Below are positions 44,671 through 52,616 of a stretch of DNA of 64,000 nucleotides, in pieces. Positions within the stretch are counted from its first letter, which is position 1. Each line of letters opens with the position of its first letter. The DNA lies in the NCBI GenBank assembly GCA_029263895.1, contig JARIDO010000038.1, positions 1-64,000 on the forward strand, read 5' to 3'. Both the position numbers and the translations under genes were made by a program. Source of the DNA: Sporosarcina sp. GTDB taxonomy: Bacteria > Bacillota > Bacilli > Bacillales_A > Planococcaceae. Below the pieces are notes generated by a model. The model saw nothing but the letters and a program-made list of their open reading frames with translations. It did not search any database and was not told the origin of the DNA.

Positions 44671-44880
44671 TTACACAACATCGTATCCTTGTTCTTCAAT
44701 TGTTTCAGTGATGGTCTTCAAAGTAACAGTAGAATTTGCAAATGAAACATCTACAGTACCTGCTTCAAGGTTAACCGTTACCTCATCAACGCCAGCTAGA
44801 GCACCAACATTGTCTTCTACTGCTTTTACGCAATGTCCACAAGACATCCCTGTAACTTGTAAAGTTGCTTGTTCTTTCAT
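44671..44880 (-). CDS. copZ: Copper chaperone CopZ
   Basis: A 69-aa single heavy-metal domain delivering Cu(I) to CopA. The binding loop is GMSCGHC (Cys13/Cys16) and the fold ends EEQGYDVV. AGGAGG precedes ATG 44880. It lies 12 bp after csoR, so the two are co-transcribed. Confidence 0.95.
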   Translation of the reverse strand: MKEQATLQVTGMSCGHCVKAVEDNVGALAGVDEVTVNLEAGTVDVSFANSTVTLKTITETIEEQGYDVV

Positions 44881-44892
44881 CTAGAAAACCTC

Positions 44893-45228
44893 CTATTTTC
44901 TCATTAGTTTTGTAATTGTGGTAAGTAATTCATCTAGAACTTCATGGTCCCCTTCGGCGAGACGATCTTTCACGCAACCTTTTAGATGACCATCCAATAA
45001 TACTTTAGCCACACTATTCAACGCAGATTGCGTAGCAGAAAGCTGAGTAATGATGTCATCGCAATAGACATCTTTGTCGACCATTCCCTTAATGCCACGG
45101 ATTTGACCTTCAATTCGATTCAGACGATGAACCAAGTTTGTTTTGACGCTGTCAGGGTGATGGCTTTTTCTACATGAAAATTCGTGTATCTCTTCTGGAA
45201 AGAATTCAGTGAGTAAGTCTTCAGTCAA
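44893..45228 (-). CDS. csoR: Copper-sensing repressor CsoR
   Basis: A 111-aa all-helical repressor derepressed by Cu(I). With the TTG start at 45228, the ligands are Cys56, His81 and Cys85, keeping the 25- and 4-residue spacing of the Cys-His-Cys site in M. tuberculosis CsoR. The frame is open to 45294, but AAAGGGGG with 7-nt spacing selects TTG 45228. An N-terminal extension carries an extra Cys19 and His-His pair. It heads the csoR-copZ unit. Confidence 0.93.
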   Translation of the reverse strand: MTEDLLTEFFPEEIHEFSCRKSHHPDSVKTNLVHRLNRIEGQIRGIKGMVDKDVYCDDIITQLSATQSALNSVAKVLLDGHLKGCVKDRLAEGDHEVLDELLTTITKLMRK

Positions 45229-45255
45229 CGTTAAACCCCCTTTAAAATAAATTAT

Positions 45256-45276
45256 ATTATACCTCTGTAGGGTATG
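45256..45276 (-). promoter_or_regulatory. csoR promoter -10 with CsoR operator
   Basis: On the minus strand ATACCCTACAGAGGTAT is a CsoR-like dyad that overlaps a perfect -10 TATAAT (45261-45256). Binding would block transcription and give autoregulation of csoR-copZ. Confidence 0.68.
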
Positions 45277-45472
45277 TCTAGAAAAAAGATTCACAATTAC
45301 GTATGAAATATAAACGAAAGGCTAATAATTTGTAACATAATTGAAAGATTTAAAACTGGACAGGAGTGGTATACTGATGGTACGAGAAAAAAGATATACA
45401 TTTGCTTCAGAAAATGAAAATTCACAAATTCATATACGTCACTACACTAATAGAGAAGTCGAGGTGGGAAAG

Positions 45473-45607
45473 ATGGCAAAAGAAGTAGAACTGAAAAAAA
45501 TCATCTCTAACTTAACGAAGTTGGGTGTTTCCGCAACTATGACGAAATCACGTCTAGACATGTTGAAAGCTCTCGCGCCACCCGCACAACACCCGCAAAT
45601 TCAATAG
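45473..45607 (+). CDS. Small 44-aa basic helical protein
   Basis: The frame MAKEVELKKIISNLTKLGVS is followed by TMTKSRLDMLKAL and a Pro-rich end (APPAQHPQIQ). GAGGTGG with about 6-nt spacing precedes ATG 45473. A longer form from ATG 45377 (76 aa) has a weaker site and lies close to a TATACT that could be its own -10. A terminator follows at 45620. I recognise no family. Confidence 0.6.
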   Translation: MAKEVELKKIISNLTKLGVSATMTKSRLDMLKALAPPAQHPQIQ

Positions 45608-45619
45608 CAATACAAGAAA

Positions 45620-45655
45620 GCTGGATGACAATTACTGTCATTCGGTATTTTTTTT
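45620..45655 (+). terminator. Rho-independent terminator
   Basis: GGATGACA / TGTCATTC pair around ATTAC, followed by ATTTTTTTT. Confidence 0.7.
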
Positions 45656-45689
45656 GAATATAAATTTTGGTTCATTTCGATAAAGAAAA

Positions 45690-45733
45690 AAACACGTACA
45701 CCCCGTCAATGTAAAAGAAGGCTGTACGTGTTT
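45690..45733 (-). terminator. Terminator of the downstream rodA paralogue
   Basis: AAACACGTACA / TGTACGTGTTT pair around a 22-nt loop; on the minus strand the stem runs into TTTTTC. Confidence 0.65.
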
Positions 45734-45749
45734 GCTGTGCAATATCAAA

Positions 45750-46958
45750 TCATATATCTTCGTCAAGAGAATTAAACATATACGTGCGATGGTGAAATTT
45801 CATACTAAACACAAGCCCGATGGCGAGCATATTGCCCATTAGTGAGCTTCCGCCATAACTAATAAACGGCAATGGAATACCTGTAATCGGTAGTAATTGA
45901 ATCGTCATACCGATGTTTTGGAAGACGTGGAATGTAATCATAGCGATAATCCCTGCGGAAATATACGTGCTAAACGGATCTTTTAATTCAATCGTGATTT
46001 TTGTTAAATGATAAATCAAAAAGAAGTACACACAAATGACAACGCTGGCGCCGAGGAAACCCCAGTCTTCTCCAATGACGCTGAAAATAAAGTCGGTGTG
46101 ACTCTCCGGAACATACACTTCACGACCTTTAAATCCTTTGCCAAAAATTTCTCCCGAACCGATTGCATTAAGTGAAGTAATTAAATGACCACCCTCATTA
46201 GAAGCGTATGAGTAGGGGTCTAACCATGAGTAAATCCGTCCAAATTGATATGGTTTAAAATTAAAGTGAGCTGTGAGGAAATCCTGTGCATACAAAGCAG
46301 CCCACAGAAGAATAGCGCCGATTGATGCAGTACCGAGGAATAACGGTAAAATAATGCGCCATGTTACACCTGCCACAACAACTAAGGCAGCTGTAATGGC
46401 AATAAATACTAAAGCCGTTCCTAAATCTGGTTGTAGCAAAATGAAGAAAAGTGGAATGAATAGAAGTACACCCATTTTTGCCAATAAGAAGAAGTCTGTT
46501 TTAAGTGTTTTCTCTAAAAACTTCTCATGATGCTGTGTAATCATACGAGCCATTCCGATTATAAAAAAGGTTTTCATGAATTCTGCGGGTTGGATGCTAC
46601 CTATGCCGGGAATGTGGAACCAACTCTTCGCACCGCTCCGTCTAGAGACGAATGATAAACTATCAGGAAGGATTATGAGGAGTGCTAAAAGAAGGATACC
46701 TCCACCATAAATAATCCAAGCTGCTTTTTTATATTGCTCCGGCTCTAAATACATGGCAATGGCTATAATTACGGAGCCTACAATGTACCATTGTATTTGA
46801 GAAGGTATAAAATTCTTTGGGTTTTCCAACAACTTATATTGTCCAGTTGTTTGTGCAGATGCAATTGCTATTAAACTGATGAGCCCTAGCAGTAGAATAA
46901 TAAAAGCTAGTGTCCAGTCGAAACGATCTGTCGGTCTTGTATTCATTTTCATTTTCAT
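45750..46958 (-). CDS. RodA-type SEDS glycosyltransferase, paralogue 1
   Basis: A 402-aa ten-helix SEDS protein polymerising lipid II for cell-wall elongation. The catalytic Asp is in HTDFIFSVIGEDWG. Other SEDS hallmarks are SIQPAEFMKTFF, QPDLGTALVF and GIPLPFISYGGSS. The GTG at 46967 lies in the ribosome site; AAAGGTGA points to ATG 46958. A small palindrome TTCCGA-AG-TCGGAA (46973-46986) lies just before the ribosome site. It is adjacent to a second copy in the same orientation, 96 bp apart. Confidence 0.92.
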   Translation of the reverse strand: MKMKMNTRPTDRFDWTLAFIILLLGLISLIAIASAQTTGQYKLLENPKNFIPSQIQWYIVGSVIIAIAMYLEPEQYKKAAWIIYGGGILLLALLIILPDSLSFVSRRSGAKSWFHIPGIGSIQPAEFMKTFFIIGMARMITQHHEKFLEKTLKTDFFLLAKMGVLLFIPLFFILLQPDLGTALVFIAITAALVVVAGVTWRIILPLFLGTASIGAILLWAALYAQDFLTAHFNFKPYQFGRIYSWLDPYSYASNEGGHLITSLNAIGSGEIFGKGFKGREVYVPESHTDFIFSVIGEDWGFLGASVVICVYFFLIYHLTKITIELKDPFSTYISAGIIAMITFHVFQNIGMTIQLLPITGIPLPFISYGGSSLMGNMLAIGLVFSMKFHHRTYMFNSLDEDI

Positions 46959-47054
46959 AAGTTTCACCTTTGTTCCGAAGTCGGAATAGATTTGTTGTAA
47001 GGATTTTTATTATAAACGAATTAAACTGAAAACGCATGAGAAAATGTTCCCAAC

Positions 47055-48248
47055 TCAATCCGTATCTGTCGAATCGAATAAATAGGTTCGGTGATGGTAT
47101 TTCATGCTGAACACAAGTCCGATGGCCAGCATATTGCTAAACAATGAACTTCCTCCATAACTTATGAAAGGTAGAGGGATACCTGTAATGGGGAGTAATT
47201 GAATATTCATGCCAACATTTTCAAATACATGGAATGCAATCATTGCAATAATCCCCGTACATACATAAACACTAAACGGATCTTTTAGTTCGAGTGCAAT
47301 TCGCGTCAGATGATAGATAAGGACAAAGTAGAGCGTTATTACGAGACTTGCCCCTATGAAGCCATACTCTTCACCAATAACACTGAAGATGAAATCTGTA
47401 TGATTTTCAGGTATGTACACTTCACGATTCTGAAAACCTTTACCTGTTAGACCGCCGGAACCGATTCCGGTCATTGCAGCAATTAGATTATAGCCTTCAT
47501 CGGATGGATAAGAGTACGGATCTAACCAAGAGTAAACCCGCTTAAATTGATACGGATCGAATCCTAATACCCTTTCCATGAAGTTTTGGGCATATACCGC
47601 CATCCATAAGAGGCCAGCTCCCAGTGTTGCGCCCGAAGCGAATAATGGAAGTAGAATCTTCCATGAAATGCCTGCTACAATAATCATTGCCACCGTAACT
47701 GCAATGAATACTAGAGAAGTACCAAGATCGGGTTGTTTCATGATGAATGCGAGCGGTGCGATTAGCATAAGGCTGATTTTACCCAATAAAATAAAGTCTG
47801 TTTGTAAGGTCTTCTTCAGATGCAAATACTTCTCATGATGATGTGCTATTGTTTTTGCCATGCCAAGTATAAAGAAGGTTTTAATAAATTCAGAAGGTTG
47901 TATCGTACCGATAATAGGAAGGTGTAACCATCTTTTTGCGCCATATCTTTTCTCGGCGATTTGGTGCTCGCCACCGGGGGCAATCGCTAAAAAGAACAAC
48001 ACAAGAATGCCCAGCCCGTATACCCACCAAGAGATTTTTTTATATTGTTCAGGATCCAAAACCATCGTCATTGCAATGATAAATGTACCGAGTATGTACC
48101 ATTTAATTTGTAAAGGTACAAAGTTTGTCTGATATTGACCTGACGTCTGTGCAGAGCCAATTGTAAATAAACTCACGATGCAAAGTAGTAATAATATGAA
48201 GGCCAACGTCCAGTCAAAGCGGTCCCCGGGCCTGTCAGTCATTTTCAT
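47055..48248 (-). CDS. RodA-type SEDS glycosyltransferase, paralogue 2
   Basis: A 397-aa close paralogue of the adjacent downstream protein, sharing DRFDWTLAFI at the start, EPEQYKK/DPEQYKK, HTDFIFSVIGEEYG with the catalytic Asp, and LPITGIPLPFISYGGSS. Aligning leaders of the two genes (AAAGGTG then ATGAAAATG) selects ATG 48248 rather than 48254. The main difference is a shorter loop after TSGQYQ and a different periplasmic loop (APGGEHQIAEKRYGAK). The pair appears to be a tandem duplication followed by divergence. Confidence 0.92.
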   Translation of the reverse strand: MKMTDRPGDRFDWTLAFILLLLCIVSLFTIGSAQTSGQYQTNFVPLQIKWYILGTFIIAMTMVLDPEQYKKISWWVYGLGILVLFFLAIAPGGEHQIAEKRYGAKRWLHLPIIGTIQPSEFIKTFFILGMAKTIAHHHEKYLHLKKTLQTDFILLGKISLMLIAPLAFIMKQPDLGTSLVFIAVTVAMIIVAGISWKILLPLFASGATLGAGLLWMAVYAQNFMERVLGFDPYQFKRVYSWLDPYSYPSDEGYNLIAAMTGIGSGGLTGKGFQNREVYIPENHTDFIFSVIGEEYGFIGASLVITLYFVLIYHLTRIALELKDPFSVYVCTGIIAMIAFHVFENVGMNIQLLPITGIPLPFISYGGSSLFSNMLAIGLVFSMKYHHRTYLFDSTDTD

Positions 48249-48324
48249 TCTCATCCACCTTTAAGCAACTGTATAATAATAGTAACATTCCATATACAGT
48301 ACTATAAACGTAAATACATATCTA

Positions 48325-48390
48325 CCTATTGGACGTGTTTCACAGCAACAGGTTGCTGTGAAAAAATACGTTGCCAAATAGTATTATAAT
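48325..48390 (+). promoter_or_regulatory. Promoter with large dyad upstream of the SMR pair
   Basis: A -10 TATAAT (48385-48390) lies 24 bp before the first SMR gene. Upstream is a 12-bp perfect dyad TTTCACAGCAAC / GTTGCTGTGAAA (48338-48349, 48352-48363) whose flanks CTATTGG and CCAAATAG pair further. No -35 is evident, so the dyad may be a repressor or activator site. No guanidine riboswitch consensus was seen. Confidence 0.5.
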
Positions 48391-48413
48391 TTTATTGATG
48401 AAGGATGGGTCAC

Positions 48414-48746
48414 ATGTCTTGGTTGTACTTAGTCATTGCAGGGTTTACAGAAGTGGTATGGGCAATTGGGCTAAAACAAGCGCAAGGATTCACTTTGTTT
48501 TTACCATCCCTTGTAACGTTAGTTTTTATTACGATTAGTTTTCTGTTATTTGCGCTTGCGATGAGAACCATTCCAATTGGAACGGCGTACGCTGTGTTTA
48601 CAGGGATTGGTGCAGTGGGTACAGTAGTAATTGGTTTTCTCATATTCAATGAAGAAGTGAATGTTGGAAAAGGTTTCTTTCTTCTATTATTACTTGTTGG
48701 GATTATCGGTCTTAAACTTGTAGACAAACAGGAGGAAGAAAACTAA
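48414..48746 (+). CDS. SMR transporter, subunit 1 of a pair (Gdx/SugE-like)
   Basis: A 110-aa four-helix small multidrug resistance protein. The essential membrane Glu is residue 13 (AGFTEVVWAIGLK), and GTAYAVFTGIGAVGTV is the helix-3 signature of the SugE/Gdx branch. GAAGG with good spacing to ATG 48414 is preferred over ATG 48405. It overlaps the next SMR gene by one base, suggesting a heterodimer such as YkkC/YkkD. Substrate is guanidinium or quaternary amines by family. Confidence 0.9.
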   Translation: MSWLYLVIAGFTEVVWAIGLKQAQGFTLFLPSLVTLVFITISFLLFALAMRTIPIGTAYAVFTGIGAVGTVVIGFLIFNEEVNVGKGFFLLLLLVGIIGLKLVDKQEEEN

Positions 48747-49060
48747 TGGCTTGGATGCTTCTCGTTGTCGCTGGTTTCTTTGAAGTGGCGTTTGTCGTTA
48801 CAATGAAATTATCTGATGGATTTCGTGTAATAAAATATACTGCGTTAACCATTGTATCCGCTACAATAAGTTTTTACTTATTATCCCTTGCGTTGTTGAC
48901 CGTTCCACTCGGTACTGGATATGCAGTATGGACTGGAATTGGTGCAGCGGGCAGTATCGTGATTGGAATTCTTTTTTTTGAAGAGAAAAAAAGCATTTTG
49001 AAACTACTTTTTTTAACATGCATCATCGCCGGTGTAGTAGGGTTGAAAATCGTCAACTGA
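48746..49060 (+). CDS. SMR transporter, subunit 2 of a pair
   Basis: A 104-aa partner of the preceding protein, with Glu13 in AGFFEVAFVVTMK and GTGYAVWTGIGAAGSI. AGGAGGAAG precedes ATG 48746, which overlaps the previous stop (TAATG). Charge placement differs from subunit 1 (KIVN end versus DKQEEEN), as expected when two halves insert with opposite topology. Confidence 0.9.
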   Translation: MAWMLLVVAGFFEVAFVVTMKLSDGFRVIKYTALTIVSATISFYLLSLALLTVPLGTGYAVWTGIGAAGSIVIGILFFEEKKSILKLLFLTCIIAGVVGLKIVN

Positions 49061-49145
49061 TGAAAATACAGTAAAATATACATGAAACAACTTCGTTCAT
49101 GGTAAACTTAAAAAACGAAAATGAACAGATCGTGAGGAGATAAAG

Positions 49146-50207
49146 ATGCGAAAGAAATTGGCATTAGTATACGGTGGTAAGTCGGCGGAGCATGAAGTCT
49201 CTTTGTCAACAGCAAGAGCAGTGACCCAAGCAGTGGATTTTAATAATTATGAAGTTATACCAGTATATATTACGTACAAAGGGGAATGGCGTAAGGGTTT
49301 ACCACTCGAAAAACCAGTCGAAGAAATTGAAGAATTACGATTCACAGCAACTGAAGAAAAAGCTGATGACATCCATGGCTTTTTAAATGGAGAAAAAGTA
49401 GATGTCGTATTCCCACTACTTCATGGAACGAATGGCGAAGACGGAACCGTACAAGGTTTATTTGAAGTGATGAATATTCCATACGTCGGCAATGGTGTAC
49501 TTGCATCATCAGCAGGAATGGACAAAGTTGTTATGAAACAACTATTTGATCAAGTTGGTTTACGTCAAGTGCCCTATGTACACTTCATTCGAAGCGCATG
49601 GGTGCAACAAAAAGACCGTCTCATTGAACAAATGGAGCAAGAATTACAGTGGCCAATGTTCATTAAACCAGCTAATCTTGGATCGAGTGTTGGAATTAGT
49701 AAAGCGACGAATCGAGAAAGTCTTATCAATGCGGTAGATACGGCATTGAAGTTCGATCGTAAAATCATCGTCGAACAAGGTGTTACTGCTCGTGAAATTG
49801 AAATGGGTGTAATGGGGAATGATGAGCCACAATGTTCTGTAACGGGGGAAATTAAACCCGTTGCTGCATTTTATGATTATGAAGCCAAATATCAAGATGG
49901 TAATACAGAGCTAGTTATCCCTGCTGAAGTACCAACGGATGTTTCAACAGAAATGAAAGACATGGCAATTCGTGCTTACAAAGTACTCGATTGTGCTGGC
50001 TTAGTTCGTGCTGACTTTTTTGTCACTGCTAACAATGAAGTGCTGATTAACGAAGTGAATACAATGCCAGGCTTCACACCTAAAAGCATGTTCCCGCTTC
50101 TTTGGCAGAAAACAGGGGTAAGTTATCCAGAATTGATCGAAAAACTACTTGCGCTTGCACTTGAAAGACATGCAGAAAAACAACAACTACAATATACGAT
50201 GGATTGA
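49146..50207 (+). CDS. ddl: D-alanine--D-alanine ligase
   Basis: A 353-aa ATP-grasp enzyme forming D-Ala-D-Ala for peptidoglycan. It opens with LVYGGKSAEHEVSLSTA, then has PLLHGTNGEDGTVQGLFE, the ATP-binding region WPMFIKPANLGSSVGISKA and the metal site EVLINEVNTMPGFT. GAGGAGATAAAG precedes ATG 49146. It lies 11 bp before murF, whose product uses the dipeptide, as in B. subtilis. Confidence 0.96.
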   Translation: MRKKLALVYGGKSAEHEVSLSTARAVTQAVDFNNYEVIPVYITYKGEWRKGLPLEKPVEEIEELRFTATEEKADDIHGFLNGEKVDVVFPLLHGTNGEDGTVQGLFEVMNIPYVGNGVLASSAGMDKVVMKQLFDQVGLRQVPYVHFIRSAWVQQKDRLIEQMEQELQWPMFIKPANLGSSVGISKATNRESLINAVDTALKFDRKIIVEQGVTAREIEMGVMGNDEPQCSVTGEIKPVAAFYDYEAKYQDGNTELVIPAEVPTDVSTEMKDMAIRAYKVLDCAGLVRADFFVTANNEVLINEVNTMPGFTPKSMFPLLWQKTGVSYPELIEKLLALALERHAEKQQLQYTMD

Positions 50208-50218
50208 GGTGAGTGAAA

Positions 50219-51574
50219 GTGAAACGACAGTTAACTGAAATTGCTCAGTGGCTTCATGCTGAAGGTCAGAACATGGAAAATGTGATGATTACAGGCGCTT
50301 CAATTGATTCGCGAGCCATTCAAATAGGTGATCTGTTCATTCCCTTTAGAGGAGAAAAAGCGAATGGGCATCAGTTTGTAGAACAGGCCATTGAACAAGG
50401 AGCAGCAGCATCACTATGGTTGGAAGATGAACCGAACCCACCACAACATCTTCCTTTGCTATTCGTGAAGGATTCAGAACTTGCTTTGCAACAAATGGCA
50501 CGTCAATATCGTGATGAGCTTTCTTGTAAAGTGATTGGAATCACAGGTTCAAACGGTAAAACGTCTACTAAAGATTTAGTTTCAGGTGTATTGTCACCGT
50601 ATTTTAATGTGCGCAAAACAGAAGGGAACTTTAATAATGAATTAGGGCTACCACTGACCATTTTATCACTGGAAGAAGAAACGGAATTTGCTATTTTAGA
50701 AATGGGCATGAGTGGATTTGGTGAAATTTCTTTTCTATCTACACTAGCGAAACCGGATTATGTCGTCATCACCAATATTGGTGAGGCGCATATGCGAGAT
50801 TTAGGCTCGCGTGCTGGCATTGCTAAAGCGAAATTCGAAATTATTGATGGCTTAGCGAATAATGGGAAACTGTTTTATGATGGCGACGAACCGCTATTGA
50901 AAGAACTTGTTAAAAAACAACCATCCGTCAATTGCGTTTCGTTTGGCAATGACAAAAATGCGGATTTATCATTAACGGCCATTGCTTCTAGAGATAAAGG
51001 AAGTCAATTCGCTGTTTCCGGAATCATCAATGGTCAGTTTACAATACCAGTATACGGAGCGCATCAAGTTAAAAATACATTGGCAGTGCTATTAATTGCG
51101 CATGAAATTGGCCTAACGGAAGATGCTATACGACAGGCGTTGCTGAACACGAAGTTAACAGATATGCGCATGCAACCGATTGTGGTGGGAAATGGTGCAT
51201 TGTACATTAACGATGCATATAATGCGGCGCCTTCTTCAATGCGGGCGGCGCTTCAATTCATTCGTGAAACGCAATTGAGACCGAAAAAATGGATTGTTCT
51301 TGGTGATATGTTAGAACTAGGGGACGATGAACAACGTTATCATGAAGAGTTAGCCGTCCAAATCGAGCAAATGGATTTGCAAGGCATTCTGCTTTATGGA
51401 CCGCGGATGAAATGGTTATACGACAAATTGCAAAATACGCTAAGCGACCGAAAAGTCGTTTGGTCTGAAAATGACTATGCACCATTGCGCCATGAGTTAG
51501 CGGGGCTTGGAAGTGAGTCACTTGTGTTATTAAAAGGCTCTAGAGGGATGGCGCTTGAAAATATGATGCTGTAG
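50219..51574 (+). CDS. murF: UDP-MurNAc-tripeptide--D-Ala-D-Ala ligase
   Basis: A 451-aa Mur ligase adding D-Ala-D-Ala to the precursor. The P-loop GITGSNGKTSTKD lies around residues 107-119, with EGNFNNELGLPLTIL and YNAAPSSMRAAL following. GAGGTGAG overlaps the GTG at 50213, so GTG 50219 is the better start. It is directly downstream of ddl and probably translationally coupled. Confidence 0.95.
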   Translation: MKRQLTEIAQWLHAEGQNMENVMITGASIDSRAIQIGDLFIPFRGEKANGHQFVEQAIEQGAAASLWLEDEPNPPQHLPLLFVKDSELALQQMARQYRDELSCKVIGITGSNGKTSTKDLVSGVLSPYFNVRKTEGNFNNELGLPLTILSLEEETEFAILEMGMSGFGEISFLSTLAKPDYVVITNIGEAHMRDLGSRAGIAKAKFEIIDGLANNGKLFYDGDEPLLKELVKKQPSVNCVSFGNDKNADLSLTAIASRDKGSQFAVSGIINGQFTIPVYGAHQVKNTLAVLLIAHEIGLTEDAIRQALLNTKLTDMRMQPIVVGNGALYINDAYNAAPSSMRAALQFIRETQLRPKKWIVLGDMLELGDDEQRYHEELAVQIEQMDLQGILLYGPRMKWLYDKLQNTLSDRKVVWSENDYAPLRHELAGLGSESLVLLKGSRGMALENMML

Positions 51575-51600
51575 AACTGACGATAGGAGGTGTTGGACGG

Positions 51601-52287
51601 GTGAAAACAGGGGTGCTGATTATACATGGGTTTACAGGTGGACATTACGAAGTACGGCCACTTGTAGAATTCTTGAAAATACGGACCGATTGGCAAATTT
51701 CTGTTCCAATACTTCCTGGGCATGGTGCAAAACCAGACTTGTCCCAAGTAACTGCAGATTCCTGGTTAATGGCGGCAGAGCTAGGCATTAGGCAACTACA
51801 AAAAGAAGTCGATCGCATCATTGTGGTCGGCTTTTCCATGGGCGGACTTATCGCGATGTATTTAGGGCTTCGCTATAAAATTGACAAACTTATTTTACTA
51901 AGTGCTGCCGCGAAATATATTAGTCCATGGATACTTCTTAAAGACTTAGGTATCCTATTAGCAGAGCCTGTTAAGAAGTATCCGCCGAACACGTTTTATC
52001 ATTTGTATAATTATAAGTTGCGTTATACGCCACTACATGCGACGCGAGAATTTCTGCGCATTGTAAAATTGGTGGAACCGTATTACAGCAAAATTGAAAT
52101 GCCTGTTTGTCTTGTGCAAGGAAAAGAAGATGGGATTGTACCCTATGAAACAGCTCGATATCTATATGAGCAACTGGGGTCCAAAAAGAAAAAGTTCATC
52201 ACATCAATAGCGGGGAAACACCATATTTGCTATAGCGAAGATTGTTACGAGTGGTTTGAAGTAGTGTTGGAATTCATGAACGAGTAA
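51601..52287 (+). CDS. Carboxylesterase (Est30-like alpha/beta hydrolase)
   Basis: A 228-aa soluble esterase-fold protein. IHGFTGGHYEVRPL holds the oxyanion site, GFSMGG the nucleophile Ser, GKEDGIVPYE the acid, and GKHHICYSED the His. This is the pattern of Geobacillus Est30-type carboxylesterases/monoacylglycerol lipases. GGAGGTG precedes GTG 51601. It follows murF by 26 bp; B. subtilis lacks a gene at this spot, so it is an insertion into an otherwise conserved order. Confidence 0.88.
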   Translation: MKTGVLIIHGFTGGHYEVRPLVEFLKIRTDWQISVPILPGHGAKPDLSQVTADSWLMAAELGIRQLQKEVDRIIVVGFSMGGLIAMYLGLRYKIDKLILLSAAAKYISPWILLKDLGILLAEPVKKYPPNTFYHLYNYKLRYTPLHATREFLRIVKLVEPYYSKIEMPVCLVQGKEDGIVPYETARYLYEQLGSKKKKFITSIAGKHHICYSEDCYEWFEVVLEFMNE

Positions 52288-52319
52288 TTTAACTGATTAC
52301 TGGAACTTAAGCGGAAAGA

Positions 52320-52407
52320 TTGCAGAAGGTACAAGTGCATGATACACTATGATGAGCATTGGATACATTTCATGGGGCTCTTCAGTCAATGAAGAGTACT
52401 TTTTTTT
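52320..52407 (+). promoter_or_regulatory. Promoter followed at once by terminator (52288-52616 gap)
   Basis: TTGCAG (52320-52325), 17 bp, TACACT (52343-52348) is a good SigA-type promoter. About 25 nt after its expected start comes CTCTTCA / TGAAGAG (52378-52396) with an eight-T run. A transcript of roughly 53 nt would result: a small RNA, or an attenuator for cshA. The hairpin may simply end the murF-esterase unit. The rest of the gap to 52616 is a cshA leader with a palindrome CTCTACTATATAGAG; a 63-codon frame there lacks a ribosome site. Confidence 0.45.
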
Positions 52408-52616
52408 GAATAAAACGGTTTGATCATTAACATTGGACGACTGTCCGAAGAACAAACCGCTCGGCAAAGACCGTGCTTTCCTTTTCAACCATAACCTCTA
52501 CTATATAGAGAATGAAAAATATCGGAAACGTTCCCTTTACAGGCTCGAATTTGCCGCGCTTTCATTTGCAAATGTAACCAATTGTCAAATGAAGAAAACA
52601 AAGGAGATTGAGAAGT

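Noticed and set aside
48255-48404. Guanidine-I or mini-ykkC riboswitch upstream of the SMR pair
   Set aside because: The conserved riboswitch blocks and ACGR-loop tandem hairpins are not present; only a dyad is seen.
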